Source: Trichoplax adhaerens
Lineage: Eukaryota; Placozoa; Uniplacotomia; Trichoplacea; Trichoplacidae
Assembly (NCBI RefSeq): GCF_000150275.1
Contig: NW_002060968.1
Span: 467,788 to 531,787 of the forward strand
Reading direction: 5' to 3'
DNA: 64,000 bases
Under the pieces are notes generated by a model. It searched no databases. It was not told where the DNA came from and saw only the letters and a program-made list of their open reading frames with translations. The translations under genes and the position numbers were made by a program. Of the stretch, positions 49,801 to 61,148 are shown piece after piece (within the stretch, counting starts at the first letter, position 1; the number at the start of each line of letters is the position of its first letter).

Positions 49801-51830
49801 TAATAACTAATAGCCTAGACTGAATTCGTAGCTGTGGTTTTAATTTGTGTAAGAACTAGCAAGTGTTGCTGAAATAAAATTGCTAGCTTTATCTTAGCTT
49901 TAGAATAATCATAGAGGAATAATGATTAAGAAAAAATGAAATAATATGCTATTTCTCATTTATTAATCAGATACTTGCAAGGAAATAGGTTAACTACTGT
50001 CAATTCAAAAGTTTTCATCTCCTTATCAACACTCCAAAAACTGTAAGTGTTCATCGAGAATTAAAAGTGTATTTTTTAGGTCTTAGCTTATTTATTATTA
50101 AATTTAGGTATAACATTAAAGTTATGAAATAGTAACGTATAATTTATTTCTTTCAATAGGGACATATCTAATAACTGCCTGTATGACATCAAAAATAGTG
50201 CCTTCAAAAAATTGAACAATCTGCACAGTCTGTAAGTCAAGCTTCCATTTCAAAAATTATGAATTCCATCGAACGAGTTTTTGATGCTGTTACTGCTATA
50301 CTGTAGGCATTAATTAATTATATGCTATTGATTTCATTTGTATTAGAAATTTAGGAAATAATCACCTCTCTATTATTCGCCATAATGCTTTCGAAGGATT
50401 GCTAAAGCTTTATGAATTGTGAGTGCATTATTGTATTAGATATGCTAGAATTTTTAATGAAATTGAAATCGGATTATAAAGTACCCTAATCAAAATATCA
50501 CTTCAATATGATAGAAATATGTTGAGGACCAATGTTACATGTGTGCACAAGGATGCATTTGTCAAAATGCCAAATTTAAAAACTCTGTAAGTATTAAAAA
50601 TTAAATGTTCCTATACGCTATCTTTTAATTTATAGCTGATAGTACGGTAATTATTAAGTATAAATATTCCCAATTAATTATAATCTACTTAATATATAGA
50701 ATAAGTCATTCAGCTGCTGTATGTTGCAATCTTCCGACTCAAAAATCCTGTAAAGCTTATTCTGGCAGCTGCGAAAAAGTGAATCAAAAATGCCATAATA
50801 ACATGCCAAAGCCGGCATTATGCCACGGCAGGTAATTTTTAGCATTTCTTCTTAGTATCAAATACAACTATCTATTCCGTACAGTTTTTAGCCTTAATCA
50901 TATGAAGATCGTTATTATAATAATTGAAATAGAAGACTTTTGAATATTTATCTAAGTTGTCAATAGTAAATAATATACGTAACATCGTGTATGTATTCTA
51001 GCAATTAGTAAATATCTTAAATATTATTTTCTATTCATGACAATGCTAGTAATGTATCGGAAGACGTAATTTAGCCATAAATTAACCTATTAATCTTAAA
51101 TTAGCAAGATTTACATCAGAATGGTACAACACACCCGAATTAATAATTCAGTTCTGAGACCATAATAGTCTGTTAGCAGTTGCTAATATTTTAGATTGTT
51201 GATTAATGACTCATCTATACTTGAACCAATAAGTAAATAGACGACGTTGTAAACTAGTACGGTAAACGCCCAAGATGACCAACTTACTATTTTTAGCCCA
51301 AATCTTTAGCGAAAAAATTAATGACGACTGATAGACCTGATAGTAATATTATGCGACCAATAGTAACAGTTAAATATGTTTTTGTTTCATTTAGTCTCTC
51401 TTTTAAATGATGCAGATTTATTGCTATTTCCTATCAAATATTACCGTATACCAACTGAGAAAATTTGGATAGTTTCGATTTGAATAACGCAAATATATAA
51501 AACCCTTTATCGTTATATAGCTACTTCTCTCAATAAATGAATGAATGATTTATGACTTACTTTATTCCCTAATTAGGCTAATTTGCGAATTTTATATTGT
51601 GATTGTTAATCTAAACCATATATCGAATGTGTATTTCTTATTTTAGACCTTTAAAAAGTTTTTCCAATGTCAGATCAACATCGGCCCCCATGGTATATAC
51701 TACAACGAACAAAATTCAAACAATCATCAAGATAGAACAAACAAGTGGAGCTTGGTCAATCTTCGCTCGGTCTCAAGTTGACTTGATTATTTTATCGGTT
51801 CTTTCGTCTTATTTCCTGCATATGGTTTAA
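46626..51830 (+). CDS. LRR-B: secreted or GPI-anchored leucine-rich-repeat protein, one repeat per exon
   Basis: Twenty exons join into 1638 nt (545 aa) with no frame conflict: 46626-46680, 47120-47237, 47536-47607, 47738-47809, 47981-48052, 48201-48272, 48384-48455, 48542-48610, 48802-48873, 48992-49063, 49148-49219, 49335-49406, 49551-49622, 49707-49778, 49971-50042, 50160-50231, 50347-50418, 50515-50586, 50700-50831, 51647-51830. Exon 1 encodes a signal peptide (MHPSTLTVFLCLTAF). Exon 2 encodes the N-cap from C23 (C-P-x-x-C-x-C). Exons 3-18 encode 16 repeats of 24 residues (23 in exon 8), residues 58-440. Exon 19 encodes a six-Cys C-cap (CC-x7-C-x6-C-x6-C-x9-C). Exon 20 encodes a Thr-rich stalk and a short hydrophobic end, suggesting a GPI signal. 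Introns between repeats are phase 2 and mostly 80-180 bp. Paralogue of LRR-A with one extra repeat and more compact introns. Ligand unknown. The signal-peptide exon is the least certain exon, because a long antisense frame overlaps it. Confidence 0.85.
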
Positions 51831-54039
51831 GTATCTTGAAGTCAAAGTCTGTGAAACCTTATCACTCGCCACAATGGAATCTATTTTTGAAAATGCCTTA
51901 GTAATCACCTTTTACATATAAGCTTTGAACATTGTAACAATTCAAAAAATCATAAAAATAGAAAATGCAAATAAACGTCTATTGCTGTAACGTGATGGAA
52001 GAAAGTCGAAATCGGTTGGCCTATTGCCCCGAAACTTTTTTGTAAGTTTGGAACTTAACATCATCAAGCAAGCTTTCAATATTTCGCTTAGGTAATAGCA
52101 AAAAAAAAATGATAGAGATGGGCCATTGCTGCGCATTAATGAAAAATTATTAAAGGTCTTTCTACCCACTTCAGAGTGGCCAATCTTTGGTTGATGTTGC
52201 AGTTATAGTATTAAAAATAACTCTTACTATCGCATTATAAATTTGGTACAGTCAAAGTTTTTACAATTGCACTTGAATTTGGCTAAGTACGATCTTTTAA
52301 TAGACTTGTTAACTTTGTAATCAATTGGGTAGCGTAGAACTTCTTATAATGTCATAATTTACATTAAAGAATTCAATATCATTATATGTTTACGCTATCA
52401 TCTACTTGATGCTGTAACATCAATTAGAATTATCGAGTATAGTGGCTAGACAGCTGAATATCTACAATTATGGTTTCGCCATCAGTTCAGTTATGTACAA
52501 TATCCTCTCTTAGCTGACATTTCTAATTTCTAATTTATATTAACACTTCATTCAGCAGCAATACGCAATAAAATAGATTCCTGCACCTTAAATGTTTCAC
52601 CTTATTACATGCTAATCAAAATTCAGTTATCCTTTTAAAAATTAACAGAAAATTTGCAATTATATCTGTGTTAAATATTCGAAATTAATATTTGTATTAA
52701 ATAACGAATACTTTAGTGCATTAATTGGACGCTGATTTTTAGCTGCTATTGCACTTTAAACAATATACGCGTATTTCTTATTATTAATGTATATTACACG
52801 ATATTTTATTCAAGAAAATCTTCAAGTTGAACTTTTAAATTTCACTTCTAATTTATTATTTGATGTACGATAAATTTCTTACGATATGAATCGATATTTT
52901 CCCTACGATTATCGGATTATATTTACTACAAATAAACTTATGGCAAGCATCACTATAAGCTTAAAATTTGCGTGGGAGTTATTGATAATATAGATCTCAA
53001 ACACGGACTTAATGAAACTGATCCAATCAGTACCTACAGAGGTCATCTAAGTATATATTTACTACCTGAAATTGTCTAAGTTATTTCGAATATTAACGTT
53101 ATGCTATCAAGTTTATAAATTTAAAACTTGTGGCATAGTGTCCAAAATTTATCATCTAGAGTGCATTGAAAACGAAAGCCACCAAAAGCTTATACGTTTC
53201 ATAAATTGGTGCATTCCAGAGGCATACCATAATATGTGCGATTTTTGCTTGCAATACTAAAGCAAAGATATAAATAGTAGAATATGATCAAAGTCAATTT
53301 CAAAATTAATCTGCCTTTGTATCATAATATTTTACAGTTTAGGATTAGTTGAATACGTTATGAATATTTAAGCTTTGCATTTGATTACCTTATTGCTTTT
53401 ACATAATAATAATGTAGAATTAAGAATGCTATATTTAGTATAGTATTGCTGATTACTGCAAATAAAAGATAGTCGAAAATAATTCATCTATGAGGAATCT
53501 AGTTAGAATTCTCGCTTATGAAAACTTTTTGCGAGCCTTATCAGTAAATAAGGTAATGAATCATTTCATACTCACAAGGTCTTACTCTCGTATGTTTCTA
53601 TAAAGTAATTGTAGAGTTTTATCAAGATTGCTATAGATCAAGAACTGAGTGTAGGTCAATCGTATAACATTTTTTATCCTAATACCTTCAAAGCTTAACT
53701 ATATAAAAAAAGCAGTTCATTCATATTCTTTTAAATGAAAAAGCCTGCAATAGTCATCAAAGCAGCTTAGAAATGGATGTGTAGTTTACGATAACATTTT
53801 GTTTTGAACTGGTTAGAAGTATGAAGTACTACTTTAGGAATTGTTAATGATGCTATTATACTAAGTTTATTACGATATTATGACGATATAGTAATATATT
53901 ACAAGTAAGTACCGAGAATATAGGAGTTTCACTGAACTTACAATCTACGTAAACTTACGTCTAAAATTGTTTATGTGATGGAGGGTTTGATATTTCGAAG
54001 GACTGAGATTAATTGCCATTTACTATTAGTATACCAAAG
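51831..54039. other. Spacer downstream of LRR-B
   Basis: No gene supported. A frame at 53072-53260 (no ATG; Cys-rich, ending C-D-F-C-L-Q-Y) and a minus-strand frame at 51942-52169 (no ATG) read faintly like protein. They lack recognisable domains or linked exons and may be relics or chance. Confidence 0.4.
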
Positions 54040-54850
54040 GTTGTATAAAAGTTTTACTTTATTTTAAGTAGTTAAGTAAGTACAGTGAGATAGTTACGGT
54101 TGATCAGCGTGCAAGCTGTCGTGAGTAAGTTGTAAAGGAAAACTGGGAAACTAACAAATTCTGAGGTGGAAATTCGCGGTATTTATAGTTTTACAAATAG
54201 AGCACATGTAGAGAATAGGATTATAGAATTAGATACAACATTTACCATAACAGATTACAACATAGCTGATAATTGTAGCAAACAGCGACTGTTGTAATAT
54301 CAAAATAAAGTAGACTATATATGAATGTGAAGCAAGGGAACTGCAGATATGTCTAAATATAAGAGCAGTACAACATGTCTATATTTAAGAGTAGAATATA
54401 GTTACAGTATATTTTAAATACACCACAGTTTACTACCTTGAATGTCTGTATTCGATAATTTAATCGTAATATCATATTCGTTATTGAAATATGTTGATAG
54501 TATAGTAAATACATCTATAAAGGCTGACAGAGTATATTCTTAGGATTGTGATCAATAAATGTTCTTCAGGTTAAGGCTAAGTTGTGTGAGAGTTATATAC
54601 CTTGCATATTGTGTGGAGCGAGTAAGTGTGTATCTAGCAAGAATTCCAATCACTATACTGTGGGCTAGGGAAGTAGTTCTGCGGATTGAAGTAAAGTTTA
54701 TTGTTAGTACTAAGTTTTTTTTATTTTGCCACAAGCGTAGTTCTGGCAAAGGTCTAATTCGTCTAGATTCCAGGGCTATCGTAAATAAACTTCAGCTAGG
54801 GAAGCAAGTTCATGAAACTGATAGATTTATGGTAAGTGTTAAAATATAAA
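54040..54850. repeat. Possible dispersed repeat or LTR-like block
   Basis: Contains the second copy of the dispersed 25-bp motif (54171-54195; AATTCGCGG-T-ATTTAT-A-GTTTTACA), plus ATCTATAAAGG near 54513 and CAATAAATG near 54554 in LTR-like order. I could not define TG/CA ends or a target duplication, so the boundaries are only indicative. Open frames on both strands here (54552-54749 and 54559-54849) are shadows of each other. Confidence 0.25.
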
Positions 54851-57070
54851 TAAGAATTCCAATAATAGTCTATTTCTGACAAATTTGAAATGCAATTGTT
54901 GTTTTTCATCTCTTGTTTCTAGTTGATATAATACTTTCGTTACTAAGAATAAAATTGTGAGGATCTATGACTAGCTAGCTTCGAAAAATTTGCTAATATC
55001 GTAAGCGAAAGGAAAATAAGCTCTCATTTGGGCTAATTATCGATCAAATTCTAAAGAATCATACACCAATCTAATCAATGAAACTTATTAAGCCTCATTA
55101 TAGATTGTTTATGGGTCCAGTTATTTTAATTCGTGATGACTTTATGACCATCATTGCTAATTACTTGCCGTTGAGAGCATATTTACCCAATCCACGGTTC
55201 GTGCTGAACATTTAATAATTTAATAGATATTGATTTTTAACTTAATCTGCGTGTCCATTACTCTAAAGATAAAGCATGTCTTAAGCAGGCAGATTATCGA
55301 TAGGATCTGCTGTACTTTATATATGTTAGATATATGCATAGCGTGTACAGATAGCATGACATATAAGCTGTCTATAATTCGTATCGAATCATGTTCCAGT
55401 CTTACTTAAGTACTTAAATGTTGTTTAATATTCTAGTTTGGAATGCAATTTGAAAAATAAGTCTTTGTTTAAGCTTTTTACATGCAAATAAGAAGAACAT
55501 ACGTAAATTTTTAACCCTATTAGCTAACAATTTCGTTGCATTCTTGACAATGAAACCTAACGGATCTTGTTCAAATAACTTTACCTTAACCCAGTCTACC
55601 ATATAGACAACGTCTGATTCCATTTGCAATTACTATTTATACATTGGTTTAATATCGGGATTATTGGACCTTAAGATCATCGTATTACATATTCTCCATT
55701 GATTATTTTTAATAGACACTGAATTCGTTTCTAGTGAATTATTATGATTGAAAATTTAGTTTGCTGGATGGGAAGACTCATAAATGAGATTCTATTTATT
55801 CACGAAAGCAATTGTTCCATATCACAATCGGAGGACTTGCGCAACAAACTAGCTTAATTATCATACCCACTTGTTACCCGATGATTTTGCATCTATTAGG
55901 GTAAATTTTTTTGACTATTTTCGTCCCTGATACGTAATTGGACAGTAAGTTGCAGCATCACTCATAGTTTTGAAGCTTCTGTTGTGATCTTGAAGAATGA
56001 AATTTATACCTGCAATTGAGATGTTACTCATATTTTTACTTCCGGCAATAGGTAATAAGAATAAACATTCTTCTTTGAATCGATTATAAATTTTAAAGTA
56101 GCCTGAATGCCAACTATAATCAATAATAATTTATTAGCCATTAGATGTATTTGTTCGTAACTACTTTTATCTTCATTAAGTATCTTCAGAAAACATTAGT
56201 CTCTGATTCATTGAAAGGCTTCAAAATTAATAGAGCGAACTAGGCTTTAAAATCAATTGTAGAAAAATATATAAATGCGGTATGCCGGATAACAAAGAGT
56301 TTCTTAAAATCACTGTTTAACGCAAAATGCAAAGTGTGCTAGTTTTAGCGTTAACTACTCACATAAGAAGTGTGTTCTGAATGGTGCAGATATTTTCTGC
56401 CTGCTAAATGGTTTAGGACCTGACTTCATGATCATAAATTACGCAATCTTGTTGCTCAGCTTCTTTGTAACGCCATACTACTTTTACAATGGAGCAATCA
56501 TTGCTTTATTTCAACTCTTATTTATTATCCATTTACTACAGTTTACTTTCGTAGTAAGGCAAAGAGGATTTTCTGATCTCTCAATAATGTATTCTACATC
56601 AGGATGCGAAATCAACTAAATTTAATTAAGTCTCGTTTAAGACTTTCGTTAAAGTATTCACCTATCATTAGCATTAATTACAATGAATGAGGTCCATGTT
56701 GTTATTCGGGCAAATTAAGATAATTAATTATGAAATATTTTCTTACATTATTATTTAAGAACTTCAATATAATCCCTATAATTATCGACCCGTGTTAAAC
56801 TTTGAGTAACATTGCTGTGCGGATACTTTATACTTCTATAATTAAACGCTAAAACTCGAAGTCTAAAAACGTATCAATTTTTAGATGATTTCAAATTAAA
56901 TTTCAAATCTTTTAATTAATTATCATTAAGCTTTATTAAGATTAGGTAATTATTGATCATAATTGGTGTAGGAATAGCAACATCGGTAAATTAGTCTTAT
57001 TGCTAATATATCCTCTGCTCTAGCGATTGCTTATTCAATCGGGCACGACGTTACCTAGTAGAAAGCAGTA
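54851..57070. other. Spacer upstream of the MULE-derived gene 1
   Basis: Nothing recognisable as a gene or repeat. The right edge should include the promoter and 5' UTR of the gene starting at 57071. Confidence 0.4.
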
Positions 57071-60000
57071 ATGTCTCAAAATTTTACTGAAAGCATTGAT
57101 AACTCAACATCCATATTCGACGATCAAGCTGAGACCTTGAATGATACAAAATTTGGCACTGCGGATAATGCTGCTAGTTCTTTACAGTCTGAAGATGATA
57201 TTAAAGCTCAACAAAATTTTATTGAGCAGGATGAAGCTATTATAAAAGTAGAAAATACATCTATTGAATCCTCTACCGTTTTTGAGAGTAATTATAATGA
57301 AGTAAATTTTAACTCAGAAAGCAATCAATCTATGAAGAAGGAGATTAAAAAAGAGAACGAGGATGAATTGCAAGAAGATTTCAATAATTATTTTGATCAA
57401 TCGAACGAAAATCGCGACTTCATCGAGGATAATAATAAATTCTTGGATATGGAACAAAACTCAAAATCTGAACATTCCAAACTAACTGGCGCGGAACAAG
57501 TTTGCCAGCATGGCGTACATTTTAGTTGTCAGGATTGCAAATTACAGAAGCAAAGAGCGCTTACACGAAATAGAGTTCGATTACATCGAATGAGAAAACG
57601 ACAAAAACAATATTTACAAAGTTTAATGTAAGTAAATTTCAGTAAAGCCCTAATAGCATTTTCTTTGAACCAACAGAAGGCCAAGCTCTAGTGACAATCA
57701 TATCATGATGAAGAATAACCCCTGATAAATTAAAATAACTCTTAACATACTTTCTAGGGACGATAATGAGCAAATACCATATGCTTCTAGATGTGCAAAT
57801 GGAGCTATCAGTAGAAGTCGTGGATACGCTATATCGACAAATAATCGTAAGAGTGAGAATATAATATTTTACTGGAATCTTTGATATTATCCGACAGTCA
57901 TAACAGTTATTAAAAATTGAATGCTAATAATTTTGATACATTTAATATTAGGAGTTGAAGATCGTAAATATCAATTAGCTAATTCGTCCGTTGAAAAAGC
58001 AAATCAAGGCTACTATGTCGAACCCTCCAAAATTCCTAATAGTAATTTGCTACTCCACTCCTTACAGGTCTCAGGTCATAAAGAGCATTCTAACTGTAAT
58101 ACATCGATTTACTATCCATCATCTTCTAATAATGTATCGGCTGAGGCAATAATTTACTCAGAAAAGGAAGATCAGAATAATCCCTTTTGCTCCAAATGTT
58201 TAAGAAAATATGATAAAAGTAGGAATTTGGCTTCCTCATTCTGCCCACACACGCAGCCAATGCGTGGTAGGGCACGTAATTTTGGTCTTTTAAATTCTAC
58301 AAGGTTAGCTAGCGAGAGGATGTCGTTGTGGATGTGTTTAAAACATTTACTGAAATATTTTTTATTTTTTTGATCGTTGTTATCATCAACTATAAAAATT
58401 CACATTCAGTAAGAATTTATACGACAAATCTGTTGCACCAAACACAAATGAACACCACCATCTAAATAAAGACAGAGTAGATCACCAGGGCGATTATGGT
58501 AAGTGAGCAAGTTAGTCTACGTATTTCCTGTTGATGCTTTTGTAGTTTTAAAGCGCTATTAAAAGCTGGCCTATCGATTAACTAGGGAATTTTGATCTTA
58601 ATAATGTTATAGCTAAAACAGCTTATGGAGATGACCAAGAAATGGACAATTTTCACTGCATTGCAGATGCAGCTGGTGATAATTTTTTAAATGATACCGC
58701 CTCTTATGATTGTTCACATGGTGCGAATAAGATTACTGATGTTATAGATTATATAGATAAAATGACTACAGACAGTAAAACTTCTCTAGTCAAGAAAAAA
58801 CACTATTGCGGAATAGGTAAAGAATGTATTGTCTATGTCTGTAGTCGTGGAAAATGCCGAGGGAGTTTGCAAAATGCAAACATTGCAAATTACTGTCCAT
58901 ATGGTATAAAATTAATCAATAACTTTTCTTGCGGAAATACGTATCGAGTTAAAGTATTCGGACAGCATAATCATAAGGTACAGGAAAAAGATATTCTTTC
59001 CGCCAATCAAAAGCTACATGGGAAAGTTAAAAAATGGATAACGGCTTGCCTTCTTAGTGGAATGAGTATAAAGCGTATATTTAAAGCTAGCATAGATCAA
59101 GAAAACATTCTCAGTATTGGTCGTATTCCTATCTGTAACGTAGCACTAAAAGGACTTGATGCAGCATCAGCATGGCACCCGTCCATCAACCAAATTGCAA
59201 AGGTTAAAAAGATGGTCAAGAAATCTCGAAACAGCTATGTCAAGCTTAAATTGAATATTCCAAAAATGCTTGACAAATATCGTGATCAAGTTCTGTATAT
59301 CAGTACTTTTGAAGATACCGAATCCATTAACTTATATCTATCTATGGCTAATAAAGGCTTATCAATTTGCAATGCGGATTCATTTAGTCCAATTAAGGTG
59401 CCTAATAATTTGTTTCTTTGCGTATTGCAAACAGAATATATGCGGGCCCGCATGCTAAGCATACAAAATTTGCGTTCGGGCAAATCAGTCTTACACTATT
59501 CAGGCACCAAAAAATTAAATGCTTGTGGACTAGTATTAGGTGCCTTTCTCTATAGATGTCATGCAAAATTAGGTGAAATCGTGGCATATGTTATTTTATC
59601 CGATCATAGTGTAGAGTTGTTAGGTACTGCTTTATCGAAATTGATTTTGGTAGGACTAAAACCAGATATTGGAATAACCAATAAATGTAATAGTATGATA
59701 TGTGCCTTTGAGTGCCTTTTTGGTCCGTCGTTTCCAGTTTTTATAGATCGTAGCTCTATTTTGGATCAATGGAAGAGATGGTTAGCATCATCTAGGCATC
59801 ATCCTCCTAATTGCTTCCCTAGTCCAGCAGATCAATGTTTTATACTAGACAAGATTAGAATACTAGCTACTACTACGGAAGTGGAAAACTTTGCCATAGA
59901 AAAACGGATATTACTCCGATATTGCAAGAAAAAAGGCCTTGATCACGTAAATCATCATTATAGCAACAAATATGGCTTATCATTAGAACAAGCACTCAAA

Positions 60001-60243
60001 AGTTATAATGATCAAAATATTCAACGGAAAATCCCCCTCTATGATTGTTGCGAAAAATTTTGGTGCTTGGTTTATCAAAAAAGTGACTCGGAATTAATAT
60101 CATCAGAGAGCTTAAGCGCTATTGGCAGAAGACATTTTGAAGAATTATATCATCATATTGACATGAAGAAAGGCAGAAATGTTCAAAAGTTTATTTATCA
60201 AGTGTTTGATATTATGAAATTACAGTGCCATGCAGCCAAGTAA
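57071..60243 (+). CDS. MULE-transposase-derived zinc-finger-like protein 1 (probably domesticated)
   Basis: Five exons: 57071-57627, 57758-57846, 57952-58303, 58410-58498, 58586-60243. They join in frame to 2745 nt (914 aa). The N-terminal region is acidic, with two sumoylation-type sites (I-K59-V-E, I-K93-K-E), then a Cys cluster (C145, C153, C156) followed by a strongly basic stretch (159-181). Exon 3 has a C-x-x-C...C-x-H cluster. Near residues 448-492 a C...C...H-x-H module precedes a core matching Mutator-like (MULE) transposases of the animal SWIM-type group: L-F-L-C-V-L-Q-T-E, then G-E-I-V-A-Y-V-I-L-S, then Q-W-K-R-W-L. At the expected catalytic sites the first Asp is Tyr (about residue 657), the second is Asn (I-T-N, about 718), and the usual C-x-x-H near the end is absent. 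Transposition is therefore unlikely; a nuclear DNA-binding role is inferred. The frame is also open from ATG 58642, but splice phases support the upstream exons. AATAAA at 60319-60324. Its paralogue follows directly. Confidence 0.75.
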
Positions 60244-61148
60244 ATTTATTGACAGTATTTATAAAGTACCATATTACATATGCACTTATTCGTCTTTGCT
60301 AAAGGATATCCATTTACGAATAAATGCGATTATACTTAATTTAATCTGTCTAAATGTCTACGTAATGGTAGCATTTGGGTTTTATATGAGAGACATAGTT
60401 TACCAAATTGGATTTGTTATCTTTAGAATGAGCGAAAAAAGCGAATTGATAGTTTACTTTAGCCAATATATTATATGAGTTTAACACTAGCATATTAATA
60501 ATTAATGACTCTGGGACAGTATTTTGGAATAAATGACAAATGTGAGAATTGAAGGTAAAAATAGTATTTCATTTTCTAGCTTTTCTAATGCAATCGTTGG
60601 TGTTAATGCTTTAAATAATAATACGATAAAGAAATAGAAATTGGAAATTGGAAGAGAAAAACGGTGCATACGATGATAAACTAAGATACTATAACTTATA
60701 CTACAGTATATTCCAAAATGTGTCGGTAGAGTTAAGTGAAATAATATTGACATAACAAGCCAAAGACATATTCCAGTATGAATAAGAATAGCATGTGCAC
60801 TAATAGTCTGCATATTAAAGTTCAACTAAGCTAGAGCTTCTAATGCCTGCGCATACCATTACTTCATTTACGTTAACTATTCGGAATGGTAAATTGATTA
60901 AAATTGCAAAGCGATAAGAGAAACTATAGGACTCGAAGCGATAGCACTTGAAATATCATAGTAACATTAGCAGAGATCGGAAAACCACAGTACCTGCAAG
61001 ATCGATTTCAAGTAACCCCTACTCCTTAATACGAATCTATTTAGAAATTATTCAAGATTTAGAATATTGATCAAAATATCGATGAATTGCTGCGAACTAA
61101 TCATGATACAGTATATTCCTCGATCGACTATTTTCTGTACTTACACTG
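60244..61148. other. Spacer between the two MULE-derived genes
   Basis: Contains the probable poly(A) signal of gene 1 (60319-60324). The 107-codon minus-strand frame at 60502-60825 starts with TTG, is merely hydrophobic and AT-driven, and is not counted as a gene. Confidence 0.45.
60319..60324 (+). terminator. Putative poly(A) signal, MULE-derived gene 1
   Basis: AATAAA about 76 bp after the stop codon at 60241-60243. Confidence 0.45.

Noticed and set aside
54552-54849. Overlapping plus- and minus-strand frames of 96 and 65 codons as genes
   Set aside because: They are mirror frames of the same AT-poor block; the minus-strand frame is the complement shadow and neither shows a domain.
58304-58373. 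The third exon of MULE-derived gene 1 continuing to a stop near 58373
   Set aside because: The GTTAGC donor at 58304 followed by exon 58410-58498 keeps the frame into the large last exon; the readthrough tail is short and hydrophobic without similarity.
60502-60825. A 107-codon minus-strand membrane protein
   Set aside because: TTG start, low-complexity hydrophobic composition typical of reverse-strand AT-rich DNA, and expected by chance at this length.
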